Below are positions 24,601-39,880 of a stretch of DNA of 64,000 bases, one piece after another (the stretch's first letter is position 1; each line of letters opens with the position of its first letter). This DNA comes from Vicugna pacos (lineage: Eukaryota > Chordata > Mammalia > Artiodactyla > Camelidae), in the NCBI RefSeq assembly GCF_048564905.1, contig NC_133006.1, positions 24,644,001-24,708,000 on the forward strand, read 5' to 3'. The translations under genes were made by a program, and so were the position numbers. The notes under the pieces were generated by a model. That model saw only the letters and a list, made by a program, of their open reading frames with translations, had not been told where the DNA came from and ran no database searches.

Positions 24601-26859
24601 GTCAGCCCAGCCCCAGGTGTGCAGGGACCCCTTCCACACGAGGCAGGCCTGAGGGCTGTGGGACAGGGCTGTGCAAAGAGACGAAGTTGGTAGAATATCA
24701 GATGTACTCAAAGATGTTCAGGAAGACTAGACTCTGAGGAGAGCTTGGGGATGGTTTAAAATGAGTACAATAAAATAATTATTTATTCCTGGGAAAATTA
24801 AAAATTCATTCAAGAAAATGAGAGGAAAAAAAAGAAAATAAAAGGAAAGTAGTCATAGCCTACTAAATGCTCAGTTGTGACTTTCATGTCCATCATCATA
24901 ATAATGTAAATATTGCAGATTGAGCTCATCAAAATTGCAAAATTGATAAATTTGTAATTATAAATTATGATTGTATTGGGAGGACAGCGGTGTGTGAAAG
25001 AAGAACCAGTTAACTAAAGATGATGCATAAAGCTGAAAAACAAAGGAGTATTATAAACAGCATGCTATCTAGAGGCATTGAAATAACAATTAGAGATTCA
25101 GCTGAAAGTGTAAAACAGCTTGTCTCTGAGATTCAAGAATTGGGGCAGCGTGGAAGATTGAATCAACTGCCTTGATATCAAGTCTTGTAGAAGTGTTTTA
25201 CTCTTTAAAGCTATGTGCATGTGTTCATTAGCCAAAAATGAAAAGACACCCCGGTAGGAGTGACAATGGACTCAGGAGCTGTTCTGTAAGGAGAGTCACA
25301 GACATGGGGCAGTAGTTACAATAAAGCAGGACATACAGTGGTCAGTTTTTATGGGATGACTTGTTTTTATTTATTTAGTTTAGGTTGATTATTATTAATT
25401 TTTTTAGTAGGAGGAATTACAGCATACCTGTAGGCAAGAAGGAATGATCCAGAAGAGAGCCAGAAACTGCTGATACAGGGGAGGGAGGAGCCACATCCTG
25501 TGCCCTCCCTGAGGGGCAGCCTTAGACAGGAGGGACCATCCATCATCACTGGGGGGAAGGTGAGGATACAGGTGCAGCTGTGGGAGTGCGGGAGGATGAT
25601 GTCATTCTACCTGAGTCCTCTTTCATTTTCTGAGTGAAAACAGAAGTTCATCAGTAAGGATAGGGAGTGGGGAGGGAGTGGAGGGGATTGAGGAGGGAAC
25701 AGAAAGTGAGAGACAGCCCTCTCAGGAGGTGGGAGAGTGAGCTAATTCAGACAAGGCATCTGACAATGCGGGGTGGGGGCCACTGAGGTCTGTGCTCATT
25801 AACTTAGAGACAGAAAGTTCCTGCCCTTGGGCAGCAACAGAAGGATGGATAATAAACTAAAAGAAAAAGCAACAAAATATCTCCCGTGTGAGGACTGTAG
25901 TTCTTTTTACTTTGTCATTGATCACTTTCAACACTTTATAACTTGTTTTACAGTGAATGTACATTATATCATATATGATACATTACCTGTACATCATAAT
26001 CAGAATTAAAAAGCTATGTTTATTTTTTTAAAAAGTAAAAGCAGGTGGATAGAAAAAGTAGAGAGCCAGGGGTGGAGAGCTGAACTTGCCGGCCTCCACG
26101 CCTGGGCCGTGGGCTGTGAACTCACGGAGCCTTTCTCCTTGTCTCAGGACCATGTTCTCTGCAGAGGCCAAACAAGATCTTTCTCTTCTTTTTTGGCATG
26201 TGCTCATTTATTAGTATCTGGTCATCACTTTGTTGCTTTTAGGACGGTTTTTGTATTTTACATGGCATTTTTAGCTATTTTCAGTGGGGAGAATTGTCCA
26301 TACAATGCAGCCCATCTTCTCCTGTAATGGAAATTCTATGTCAGAAGAGCTCAGTCAAAAGGCTCAGAATGGGCGTCCTCACACAGGATCTGCAGATGAT
26401 CTGTCAAGTGTTTTCGGAGCGTAAGGGATTTTAATGTCTTTTAATTTTTGAAAACATTATATGCACACAGAGAATTTAAATGATACTGAAGAATATTAAA
26501 AAAAAAACCCTCTTATTGTCCCCCTAACCCCCTAGTCACGCAAGTCTTCTAGTCAGAAACCACTGCAGTGAGCAGTTTCTCTTCCCAGAGAAATATATCC
26601 ACGTGTTAATGTGCACTGTTGTGTCAGTCATAGAGTTCAGGGCACAGGCTGGGAGAAGTTATCTGCAGATTCACATGTCTGTTGGAGGACTTGTTTTAGA
26701 ATATACATCGAACTCTTAAACTCAACAATATGGAAACAAATAACTCAATGAAAGAGAATAAACAAAAGCCTGAACAGATACCCCATCAAAGAAGATGTAT
26801 AAATGGAAATACATATGAAAAGATGGTCAACATCATATGCTATCAGGATATGGAACTTA

Positions 26860-27205
26860 AAAAAATGATTTTGTTTTGTTTGTTTTCTCCCAGGTTTTTT
26901 AAAACTTTATTTATGTATTTATTTTACAATACCAAAATTTTAAACTGAAGTATAGTTGATGTACAATATTATATGTTACAGGTATACAATATAGTGATTC
27001 ACAATTTTTAAAGGTTAGGGGATAGTGATTATAAATTATTGGCTATATCCCCCGTGTTGTACATACATCCTTGTAGCTTATTTTACACCTAATAGTTTAT
27101 ACCTCTTAATCCTCCACCTCCATCTTGCCCCTCACCCTTCCTTCTCCCCACTGGTAACCACTAGTTTCTTCTCTACATCTGTGAGTCTGTTTCTTTTCTG
27201 AAAAA
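26860..27205 (-). mobile_element. L1 3'UTR insertion (antisense), unit 2 only
   Basis: Reverse complement of an even-toed-ungulate-type L1 3'UTR, including TTGATGTACAATATTATATG and CCACTGGTAACCACTAG (plus strand shown). Unit 1 runs straight through the matching site near 12,225, so this insertion followed the duplication. Confidence 0.75.
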
Positions 27206-28432
27206 CAATGATGTTATCCTATCACACACCGATGAGAACGGCTAGAATCCAAGAATGAGTAATACCAAACGCTGAGCAGGACGTGGAGCCACAGAAGCCC
27301 CCGGCACTGCTGCAGGAATACGAAGCAGCGCAGCCACTGCAGGGACGGGCAGCAGTTTCTCATGAAGCTACACAGAGACTCACTGTCCCACCTGCTGATC
27401 ACTCCAGTACTTACAAAACTCATTTTAGAACTCATGTTTGCACAAAACCTTGCACACCAGTGTTTATAGCAGAGTACCCCTCAAGTGTGGGCTGCACATA
27501 GTGACTTCCTTCTAAAGACTACAGTATGGAAAGTGGGGAAGGAAAAATAAAAGTTCCCAAAGAGAATCCTGGGACATGTACCTCAGCCAGGTGATGAGGT
27601 GCATTTATTGGTGATAATCAAGTGGAGAGCACACACTCTCTATGTGTGGAGAATGTTACTTCATGTCTGTCGTCTTCTCCCCTCAAACTCTTTGCCTCAA
27701 TCACTCAAGTCAAATAAAAAAGACAGTCTACAACATCCCTGAGCAGTCCTCTCCACAATATACAAGTCATTGAAAATGAGGAAAGTCTGAGAGGCTGTCA
27801 CAGCCACAGAGCCTGAAGGAGATATGGACTTAATATAATGAGGTGTCTTCGATGGGACCCTGGATCAGAAAAAAAGAAAAACTAATGAAATCCAAATAAA
27901 TCTTGGAGTTTGGTAATAATGTATCACTGGTGCTTCATTAGCTGTGACAAATGTATGGTCATCATATGAGATGTTCCCACAGGGAAACTGAGGGTGAGAT
28001 ATATAGTAACTCTGTACTAACTTTACTACATTTTTGTAAATTTTAAACCTTAGTATAATTTTTAAAAAACTTAGTATCCGCCGGAAACGAAGAGGGAGTT
28101 GAAGAAACAATATAGACTTTGAGTTTTCCAGGGTGTTTTCATTAAGGAAAGGAGAGTGTGTTGTGGAGAGAGAAGATGGGAACCTCAGACACAGGGCAGG
28201 GCTGCAGGGCTCTCCTCTCCTCCACCCCCTGCCTCACCCCCGAGCCTGACCCCAGAGCTACTCAGAAAGCTTCCTCATCCCCCACTGCTGTCCAGTCTCC
28301 AGGGTGCCATCTCCCTATGACTCAGACCACAGCCCCTCCGCTCCCCGGGCTGTGCCGAATAGGAGAGCAAAGGGCAGCAGCGCCCTCGTGTGGCCACAGG
28401 GATGATGACAGGAGACCTGAGCTCCCCTTTGA

Positions 28433-29549
28433 CCTCCTTACCAGGGACCTGCCCAGGGTTTCCTTGGGCTCCCAGCAGTGAGACAGGGCTGTGCATCCAA
28501 GGGGACGACCCATCCAGTGTCAAGTTTAGAATATGAATTATTTCACAAAATACAGGCTTACACAGATGTTTTCCTCCCCATTGAATTACCAAAGATTTTG
28601 ACCTCAGGGAGGAGCAGATCTCGAGAACGATAAAAGTTGGTTCCCAGGTCCAGTGTGGACTCCACAAACGTACTGGACGCCCTCAGTCTCCTGGGATAGT
28701 ACCTTGAACTGCAAGTCCCTGTCACCTGTTTCCACTGCTGCTAACAAGGATGTAGGCTCTCGCTCCAGGGAATCAGCTCTGGAACCTCCATCCTGAAGAT
28801 GGTGTGGAGGAGGGGGGAGGAGGAGGAGATCCCCAGGGTAACGGGGCCGCCCCCTGAGAAGTGAGGAGAAGGAAGAAATCATGACAGTAAGGGATGAAGG
28901 CCAACAGGACTGGAGAAGGAAGAAGCAGAGAGGAGAGGGGCGGGGAAGGGGCCAGCTCAGTGGCCACATGTGCAGGAGGGATGCGGTCTGTGTGGGGAGA
29001 GGCACAGGAGCTTTGGCCTGGGCTCTGGTAGAAGCTCCAGTTTTCACCTGGATGGTAATTACACAGGTGTTAGCTCTATATTTTGATAGTAAACTCCACT
29101 GAAGTTTTAGGTATTTTCTGTCCTTACAGGTATGCTGTGACTCAAATCACATGGAAGAAAGGGAAAAGAAAAAAAGAGAGAAGGGAGGTGATGAAAGGAA
29201 TTCCTCTCTTGCAGAGAAATACCCCTTTTCCTGGTACCCACTCCCCCCTCTGCACACAGGATGCTGGGGGGCAGGGAGAATCAAGGGAGAGCCTGTCCTC
29301 AGCTCACAGCCTGGGCTACTTGGACACCATCTCTTTATTTGCTAAGACAGTGGGGACCACTGTGCCAAAAAGACTGGCCCCAGGGGCTTTGGAAAAGACC
29401 TGCCCAGCCGGTGGCCATGGAGGTCATTCCTGGAGAGCAGAGGACAGGATGTGGGGTGGAGCCTGTGGCTGCAAGGAGATCAGCCAAGAGTCTGAGCCCA
29501 GGTATTTCTGAACATTTCCCTGAGAACATGAAAACCATCTGCCCCCTCC

Positions 29550-29550
<1 letters not shown>
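28433..29550. other. Inter-unit DNA with no recognised gene
   Basis: Moderately GC-rich sequence beyond the end of unit 2. Short open frames occur on both strands, but I recognise no protein family, no RNA gene and no clear repeat. Confidence 0.4.
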
Positions 29551-31388
<1,838 letters not shown>

Positions 31389-31565
31389 CAAACAGTGGCT
31401 CATCTTCTCTTTAGTTCATCTCAATCATTTCTACCTTAGCTGTGAAATCAGCACAAACTCAGCCCAGAATCCTGTCAAAATGTGTTCTTGTCTTTTTTCC
31501 ATCCTGAATTTTGTACCACCTGGAATTAAACCAACTCATTTGAAATGGCAAAAAAAAAAAAAAAA

Positions 31566-32170
31566 GGATAGGAGGAATACTTTATCAAAGAGATTGAAAT
31601 GCAAAATGAAAAGACAAACTACTGAGTGGGAGAAAATATTTCCAAAAGGATGCGACTGACAAGGGCTTAATTTCCAATGTATACAGACGGCTCATACACC
31701 CCAATATCAAAAAACAAACAACCCAGTTGAAAAATGAACAGAAGACTTTTCATTTCTCCAAGAAGACATACAAATAGCCAACAGGCACATGAAAAGATGC
31801 TCCATATTGCTAATTATTAGAGAAATGCAAATCAAAACTACAATGAGGTATCACCTCACACATGTTAGAATGGCCATCAACAAAAAGTCTAAGAATAATA
31901 AATGCGGGAGAGGGTGTGGAGGAAAGGGAACCCTCCTACACTGTTGGTGGGAATGTAAATTGGTGCAGCCACTATAGAAAACCATGTGAAGGTTCCTTTA
32001 AAAATTAAAAATAGAGTTACCATATGATCCAACATATATCTGGAAAAGACGAAAACTCTAATTTGAAAAGATACATGCACCCCAACACTCATAGCAGCAC
32101 TATTCACAATAGCCAAGACATGGAAGCAACCTAAATGTCCATCAACAGAAGAACTGATAAAGATGTGGTG

Positions 32171-32210
<40 letters not shown>

Positions 32211-32686
32211 ACTATTATTCAGCCATAAAGAAGGATGAAATATTGTCATTTGCTGCAACATGGGTGGACCTAGAGATTATCATACTAAGTGAAGTAAGTC
32301 AGGCAGAGAAAAACAAATACATGATATCACTTTTGTGTGGAATCTAAAAAAAAAAAAGAAATCAACTTATTCACAAAACAGAAACAGACTCACAGACATA
32401 GAAAACAAACTTATGGTTACCAAAGGGGAAAGGTTTGGGGGGAAAGGATGAATTAGGAGTTTGAGATTAGCAGATACTCACTACTATATATAACATAGAT
32501 AAACAGCAAGGACTGCCTGTATAGCACAAGATACTATATTCAATATCTTATAATAGCCTATAATGGAAAAGAATCTGAAAGAGTATATATGTATGTATGT
32601 GTGTATATATATATACACAACTGAATCACTTTGCTATAGATGTGAAGCTAACACAATATTGTAAATTAACTATACTTCAGTTATAT

Positions 32687-32700
<14 letters not shown>
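31566..32700 (+). mobile_element. L1 ORF2 end and 3'UTR
   Basis: Classic L1 ORF2 C-terminal sequence, e.g. around CACATGAAAAGATGCTCC and GGAATGTAAATTGGTGCAGC, followed by a 3'UTR that ends near the TATACTTCAGTTA segment. It has a CA microsatellite at about 32,170 and a TG one from 32,690. Confidence 0.85.
32174..32208. repeat. (CA)n microsatellite
   Basis: About 17 CA units, unbroken, within the L1 3' region. Likely to vary in length between individuals. Confidence 0.9.

Positions 32701-32722
<22 letters not shown>
32690..32722. repeat. (TG)n microsatellite
   Basis: A TG run with a few interruptions directly after the L1 3' end. Confidence 0.85.
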
Positions 32723-32724
<2 letters not shown>

Positions 32725-32739
32725 ATGTATTTGGTCTTT

Positions 32740-33530
32740 GTCCCCATTTCTGGCACACAATGCCTAAAACCTTTAGAACCCCCTAAGTGATGAGAGCCAC
32801 AAAGCTGTGTTTTGCTTTGTTAAAAATTGACTTTTGGACCAAACTTTAGGATGGGGGCTGGTTACCAGGAGAACCAACCATGTTAATAGAAGGTTGGAAC
32901 TTTCAGTCCCACCTCATCCCCCATGTCCTGGGAGCTGAGAGGGGCTGAAGGTTTAATCAGTTGCAATGGCCAATGACTTAATCAATTGTGCCTATGCAAT
33001 GAAACCTCCATAAAAACCCAAAATGATGGGGTTCAGAGAGCTTCCACATTGATGAAGACATGGAGATTTGGGGAGAATGATGCAATCTGAGAGGACATCC
33101 GCCAAGTCCTTCCCACATACCTTACTTGCCCTGTGCATCTACTCTATCTGGCTGGTCATCAGTTATATCCAGTAACCTAGTAAGTAAAACGTTTCTTGGA
33201 GTTCTGTGAGCTGCTCTAGCAAATTAATTGAACCCCAGTTGGGGATCATTAGAACACCCACTTTATAGACAATCAGAAACAGGTAACAACCTGTCCTTGT
33301 GATTGGCATATTAGGAAGGGGGACAGTCTTGCAAGACAGAGCATCTAACCTGTGGGATCTGATACTATCTCTAGTAGATTGAATCAGAATTGAGTTAATG
33401 GGTGATGTGGGGAAAATCCCCACACACTGGAATTTGGTGATCACAAAAGAACAGTAGGAGGAAAAGCCTGAGTTTTGCTTGAGATCTTCTATCTCCTGCA
33501 ACACAGAGCGGTCAGCCTGGCAGAGATGGG
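32740..33530 (+). mobile_element. Probable ancient solo LTR, ERVL-like
   Basis: The block has the general look of an old LTR: a TATA-like CCTCCATAAAAACCC, then a run of sequence I associate with mammalian ERVL-type LTRs (GAGCTGCTCTAGCAAATTAA, AACCTGTGGGATCTGA). I cannot fix its ends or its exact family and see no target repeats. It looks old and decayed. Confidence 0.45.
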
Positions 33531-33663
33531 AGAACTCCAGAAAAGAGAAAAGAAACAACAATTTTACCCACTGTAATGTGAAACCTTCCCCTATGGAGCT
33601 GAAATAGACACTTTGATTTCGCCCCTCTCTTCCTACAGTTTTAGACAAAGTTTCACTAAATAA

Positions 33664-35075
33664 TTGGCGTTGACCTGTGTGAGTATGCCTCTTTCATTAC
33701 ATCTTGAAGATCTTGTGTTTTTTTCACAAATGGAAGGTTTGTGCCAACCCTGTGTTGAGCAAGTCTATTGGTGCTACTTTCCCAACAGCATCTGCTTGCT
33801 TCATGTCTCTGTGTCACATGTTGGTAATTCTCACACTATTACAAACTTTTTCATTATTATTAGATTTGTTATGCTGATCTGTGGTCAGTAATCTTTGATG
33901 TTATTATTGTAATTGCTTTGGGCCCCCATGAACCACTCCCATATAAGACAGCAAACTTAATGGATAAATGATGTGTCTGTTCTGACTACTCCACCGACTA
34001 GCTATTCCCCTGTCTCTCTCCCTCTCCTCAGGCCTCCCTACTCCTTGAGACACAACAACATTGACTTTAGGGCAATTAATAACCTTATAATGACCTCTAA
34101 GTGTTCAAGTGAAAGGAAGAGTCGCATGTATCACTTTAAATCAAAAGCTAGAAATTATTAGGCTCAGTCAGGAAGGCATGTCAAAAGCCAAGATAGGCTG
34201 AAAGCTGGGCCTCTTGGGCCGAACAGTTAGCCAAGTTGTGAAAGCAAAGGAAAATTCCTGAAGGAAATTAACAGTGCTCCTCCAGTGAACACACGAATGA
34301 TAAGAAAACGAAACCACCTTTCTGCTGGTATGGAGAAGGTTGGCATGGTCCGGATAGAACAGCCGCAACATTTCCTTCAGCCAAATTCTAAGCCACAGCG
34401 AGGCCCTAACTCTCTTAAATTCTATGAAGGCTGAGAGAGGTGAGGAAGCTGCAGGAGAAAAATTTGAAGCTAGCAGAAGGTGGTTGACAAAGTTTAGGGA
34501 AAGAAGCCGTCTCTGTAACATAAAGTGCAAGGTGAGGCAGCAAGTGCTGATGTAAAAACTGCAGGTTACCCAGAAGATCTAGCTAAGGTAATCCGTGAAG
34601 GTGGCTGCACTAAACAACAGATTCTCAATGTAGACGAAATAGCCTTATATTGGAAAAAGCTGCCATCTAGAACTTTCATAGCTAGAGAGGAGAAGCCAAT
34701 GCCTGATTCAAAGTGTCAAAGGACATGCTGGCTCCCTTGTTAAGGGCTAATGCAGCTGGCAACTTTAAGTTGAAATCAATGCTCATTTACCATTCAGAAA
34801 AATCCTAGGGCCCTTAAGATGTGTGCGAACTCCACTCTGCCTGTGCTCTGTAAATGGAACAACAAAGCCTAGACGACAGCGTTTCTGTTTACAACATGGT
34901 GGACTCAACATTTTCAGCCCAATATTGAAACCTACTTCTCAGAAGAAAGGACTTCTTTCAAGATATTGCTGCTCGTTGACAATGCGCCTGGTCACCCAAG
35001 AGCTCTCATGGAGATGGACAATGAGAACTTCCCTCCTCTCCTGCTTTCCCTGTTTGCTCATGGACCAATGACATG
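33664..35075 (+). mobile_element. Tigger1 DNA transposon, decayed, 3' part missing
   Basis: Pogo/Tigger-type DNA transposon. Non-coding 5' sequence is followed by transposase remnants, for example CTAAGTGTTCAAGTGAAAGG (protein KCSSERKS), then the frame with [14 protein letters not shown] (34,525-34,743), which carries the first catalytic Asp, and further on LLLTDNAPGH-like coding sequence (the LIDNAPGHP region of Tigger1) near 34,970-35,010. The open frame is broken by stops and frameshifts. The 3' third and both terminal inverted repeats are not visible. Confidence 0.85.
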
Positions 35076-35309
35076 GTCTTAGGTACTTTGGATGATGCTA
35101 ATAAGGGCAGCATCCCAGGGACAGCAGAAGAGGAAGGTCATAGGATCCTGGATGCCTGGACAACCTCGAGGTGCAGGGTCACTGAGCAGCCCTGGAACTG
35201 CCTGCCTCCCTGTCATGGAGACACAGACAAGCTTCCATCCTGCTAGACCACTGTTATTTGCGTTTCTGCTGCACACGCTGAGTTAATACATATGGAGAGA
35301 ATAGGACTT

Positions 35310-36060
35310 CCCAGGGGCATGCGGCCGTGGTGGTCTGCTCTGGAGATGAGCAGAGATTTATTTATGGTATTCACCTCTGTGGGCTCCTAGGAGATTATTC
35401 TAAGTTGGAGAAGAGAGCTGGGCCAGAGGAGGCAGACAGGGAGATTGGAGACGGTTACCCTCCTCATCTTTCTAGCCATGGGGCTTCCCTGGGGGAGTGT
35501 TTGGCTCACCAGGTATTAGATTTGGGAGTCTTTGTTTCTTCACTTGCTGTCCTCTTTGCAGAACACGGGAGTGTTCGTCCTAGCCAGGAGCAGAAACTGG
35601 TTTGAACAGCTGATTTTTGGATAGCTGACCTCAGGTCCCTCATAGCCTGTGCCCTGGTGATCATAAAATTCTATCACTTCACTGTATTCTGTTTATTATA
35701 AGTGAGTCACTAGGTCCAGCTTATGCTCCAAGGGTGGGGATTACACAAGTGCATGAACACCGTGATCTGGGGATCACATCTCAGAAGTGGGCTTACTGTA
35801 AAGCGGACTTTGGCAGCCACCTAAATGTGTGGCATCTCACAGGGCTGTAGCCAAGAATGCAGAGATCAGTGGTATATACAAAACTCAGGTCAAAGGGATT
35901 TTGTGTTCAATCCACTGGAATGTAGGTCATAATTAAGATCCCAGAAAAGTGGCCCAGTCTTCTAGGCAATTTGGGGCTTGGAAGAGGCAAGAGGCTATGT
36001 AGAAATATAAAGAAAAGCCAATGAAAAGAAACCCAACAGTTGTAATAGTTAGTGTTCTCA
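35310..36060. repeat. Flanking duplicon block, partner of 1-0.89 kb
   Basis: Diverged copy of the window's first 0.9 kb, in the same orientation. It marks the start of duplication unit 3. No gene. Confidence 0.7.
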
Positions 36061-38260
36061 CTATTTCTCTTATGGATCTGAGAATTTACAAAGTCTTTGT
36101 GTTCAATAGTTACATGATTTAATAATCAGCACAGCCTTAAATAATTTAGGAAATATAATGGACTGAGGGATAAGGAAATCACATGACCCAGGCCTGACCA
36201 ATCAGGTTACCACATTGTACCACATCCACCTAGCAACAGGGACTGGTCCAATGGTAATTTTTCTTTTTCAGTACTTTATAAATGGACGCTGTGAGAAAGA
36301 TGTTTCTCTTTCTGCTTAAGTTGTTAAGGTGGGTAATGTGAGGGGATTAGAAATCACATTGGCTGTTTCCCCCAGGAACAGAGAAAGAGAAGAGAGATTG
36401 AGATCTGATGACTAGTTTGAGTCCCTGAATCCAATCACGTTTCAAATTAGACTCACTCCTTGTCTTCCCTGGGAAAATCAACATGTTATGTTAATCTCTT
36501 CTGCTAAAGCTAGATTGACATGAGTTTTGTTAACTTGCAACTGAGTCCTGTCACAATAATGTAGACTTTGCTGTGATGCTGGACCTCAGTTGCTCCCTTG
36601 AGGCTGTGAGTTCCTCATGGCTGTCATCACTGATGGACCAAAAGTACAGGGAGAAGGGAAGAGATAGAGAAGGAAAAAGAGGGGGACACTGAGTTATTGA
36701 CACCTTCTGAAAAACGTGAGGCAGCTTCCTCCAGCAGTAACCATTCCTGTGGGTCTATACTCCTCTGAGTGTGGTCCTCTCAAGACAAAAAGCAAACAAA
36801 CAAAAATCCCTTCTTCTTAAAATACATCTCATTTCCTGCTGGTAGCAAGAAAACCTCCTGTCTTGCAGTGACATCCTTGTTCACAGATGTTAAGCAGCCT
36901 GATGCTTAGGCTGGAAATGCTGCTGGGTTTCCCTTTATTACATCAGGATTGGGGTTCATCTATGGTGTAGCTGGGGTCAGAACAGTCCTGGAGAAGCCCT
37001 TCAATATGTAAACCAAATGTCACCCAAAGGGGCACAGGCGCAGCACCACGGAGCCATATGGTGCCTTTATGAATGAGATTTAGTCAGGAGAATTCATAAG
37101 CAGAGAAGTGTCAGAACACAACTGATCCCACGTTGTCACTGTCCCATGGAAGGGTACACTTGGGCTGGTGCAGTATATTCCCGTGGCCAGTGTCTGGGCG
37201 TGAGGATGCTCCCAAATGCTCTGCGTATTTACCAGGACAGCCAGGCAGAAACATCTTTACTACCACGACACAACAGTAGGTCTGGTTGGAAGAAGTGATC
37301 CGGTTAAAAGTGGGAGCCTCTGGAGCTCAGGGCCCGGCATTGACCTGTTTTTTCCAAGTCAGTTCATATCTGCTGACCCAGCTCTCCTCTCTAACAAGGC
37401 TGGAGGAAATGTGCCTTGAGGGCAGCTAGCTCCGGGTCTCAGCTGATTTTCCAGTCTCACTGCAGCTGCTCCCCAGGCTCCCCAGCACCTGCGAAGATCC
37501 TCTCAAACATTTCCAAGAGTCGCACAGGGTTATTTCCAATATTACATCTACGTTTTTTATTGTCTTCTGGATATTGCTACAACTTATTGGTGTTTTTGTG
37601 GCTGCTACTTTGCTATGTCATTTCGCTACACTAAACAAGTGTAACAATTTATTTAATCCCTTTTCTGTAAATACTTTTCTCCATTTTCTGTTAATAGCTT
37701 CCACCTCGGCTTTTGTTCTTTGTTTCCTACTAAATAGTGGGTCCTTTAACATTTTCCTGGCCATATACCCTGGTATTACTTTATGTTACTTAATGCTGTA
37801 GCGCTTTGTGTTACTAGAACACTCTCACTGCAGTATTTTAAAAATCAATCCTGTTAAAACTTTAATCTCAACTCTGATATAACAATACAAAGCTCAGTTT
37901 CTCGTCTCTCTCAAGTGAGTCAGTGCTCTGACCCTGGCTATTGGTGTCAGAATATGCATTTATTATGGTAAATAGATGTTATAACAAATAAACCCCCAAA
38001 TTTCAGTGACTCCACAAAATAGAAGGTTACTTTTGCCTGTAAGCTGCCCGGTGCGTTTCTAATTGAGCAGTGTGTTGGTGGGGGAGGTTGGGACACAGCA
38101 CTGTCTGCTCCATGCAGTCACTCAGGGGCTCAGGCTGACACTGTTGGTACCATGTTCATTACATGATCATTTTCCTTCAGAAGAAGGGAGATTACAGCAC
38201 ATAGAAGAGCATGTGTGTGTGTATTTTTTCATATTGATTTGTAGGTGAATATTTAGATAA
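36061..38260. other. Unit 3 DNA with no recognised gene
   Basis: This takes the place where the 3' half of a class I gene would be expected. I recognise no exon 4-8 sequence in it. Part of it (36.1-36.5 kb) may be old LTR-type repeat, but I cannot assign it. Confidence 0.4.
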
Positions 38261-38269
38261 TACTCTTTC

Positions 38270-39880
38270 ACATATTTTTAAGATTTTATTTCTGTAGAAG
38301 AGTTTTAGTTTCACAGCAAAACTGAGGGGAATCTATAGACATTTTCCTCACACTCCCTGCCCTCATACATGCATAGTAGCTCTTATCAATGCTCCCTGCA
38401 GAGTGGTATATTTGTTACAATTGATGAACCTACAATGACACATCATGATCACCCAAAGTCCATAGTTTATATTACAGTTCACTTTTGGAGGTCTACACTC
38501 TATGGGTTTGGACAAATGTATAATGATATGTGTCCATCATTATAGTATCACACAGAGTATTTTCACTGCCCTAAAAATCCTCTATGTTCTACCTACTCAT
38601 TCCTCTCCTCATCCCCCAAACCCTGGCAACACGTCTTTTTACTGTCTCCATAGTTTTGCCTTTTCTGAAATGTCATATGCTTGGAATCATACAGCATATA
38701 GGCTTTTCAGATTGGTTTCTTTCACATAATAATATGCATTTAAGGTTCCTCCATGTCTTTTCAAGGCTTGCTAGTTTATTTCTTTGGGGCACTAAATAAT
38801 ATTCCATTGTCTGCATATACCACAGTTTATTTATCCATTCACCTACTGAAGGACTTCTCGGTTGCTTCCAAGCATTGACAGTTATGAATAAAACTATCAA
38901 CATCCATATGCAGGTTTTTGTGTAGACATAAGTTTTTAACTTACCATGTTATCTTCTAGGTATTTATGTGAAGGAAAAGCCGGGTTGGGCTAACAAGATA
39001 ACTCACAAATCTAAGTATTGGAATACTGATCTGAGTTCTGCTGGACTAACTCGTAAATCTAAGTTAATTAGTGTTGGTTTGCTGATTCCCTGTTCATGTT
39101 TTTTTTTTTTTTGCTAGCCAGCTGGATTTTCAAAGAGATATATCTGGCTTTGGAATGTTGGTTTGCTGCCTCCCTGCCTCCAATTTTGTGATAATGATGC
39201 TGCTAAAGTTGTTCCATGCCTATTGGCCGAATACCCCAAGCTTGTACTTAACCCTATAAAACCTCATGCTCACGTCTTGGAGGTGCTCAGAGCTTCGGAG
39301 GAGAAGCCCCTCTGAGCCCGCCGGCGTAGTACATCTGAGTACGCCAACCCTTCGAGTGGTGCTTGTTTCTTGGCTGGCCTGTTGTTTCTGTAACATTTAC
39401 AGTTTTGCATTTTACATTTAGATCTGTGGTCCATTTTGATTTGATTTTTGTGAAGGGTGTAAGTTCTATATCTAGATACTTTTTTTTTGTTTTGCACATG
39501 GATGTCCAGTTGTCCCTGCACCACTTTTGAATGACCATCTTTGCTCCATTGTATTGTCTTTGTTCCTTTGTCAAAGATCAGTTCACTACATTTATGTGAC
39601 TATTTCTGGGCTCTCTATTCTGTTCCATTGAACAGGATATTGAATTATTTGTCTATTCTTTCCCCAATACCACACTGTCTTTTTTACTGTAGCTTTATAG
39701 TAAGTTCTGAAATTAAGCACTGTCAGGCCACTCAACTTTGTTCTTCCCTTTCAATGTTGTGTTTGTTGTTCCGGGTCTTTTGCCTCTCCATTTAAAATTT
39801 AAGATCAGTTTTTCAATATCTACAAAATAACTTGCTGAGATTTTCATTGGAATTGCATTAAATCTATAGTTCAGGTGAGG
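38270..39880 (-). mobile_element. L1 3' half (antisense), split by an LTR
   Basis: Reverse complement of L1 ORF2 end and 3' region, in two parts (38,270-38,966 and 39,400-39,880). Recognisable pieces include CATCATTATAGTATCACACA, GAATAATATTCCATTGTCTG-type sequence and TGGATGTCCAGTTGTCCC. The LTR at 38,967-39,395 interrupts it. The L1 ends just before the class I relic and probably replaced or displaced its 3' exons. Confidence 0.8.
38967..39395 (+). mobile_element. Solo LTR, ERV1 (gammaretrovirus-like) class
   Basis: A 429-bp element starts TGTGAAGGAAAAGCC and ends TTTCTGTAACA. It lies inside L1 sequence with a 4-bp direct repeat TTTA on each side (38,963-38,966 and 39,396-39,399), the target length typical of ERV1. 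A TATA-like CCTATAAAACC near 39,252 and the following GC-rich R/U5-type segment fit an LTR. There is no internal viral sequence, so it is a solo LTR. Its ends look whole. Confidence 0.8.

Larger units (their letters stand above)
16108..28432. repeat. MHC class I duplication unit 2
   Basis: Collinear partner of 1,308-13,396 and, over 19.9-23.0 kb, of unit 3 (40.05-44.44 kb). It holds the intact class I gene. The intergenic DNA from 21.6 to 28.4 kb contains no gene that I can recognise, only repeats and duplicated flank. Unit 2 keeps the 22.3-22.85 kb stretch that unit 1 has lost, shown by its match to 42.05-44.22 kb of unit 3. Confidence 0.85.

Noticed and set aside
34525-34743. Host gene with a DDE-type domain
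   Set aside because: It is a piece of the Tigger1 transposase in a decayed element, with broken frame and missing 3' part.
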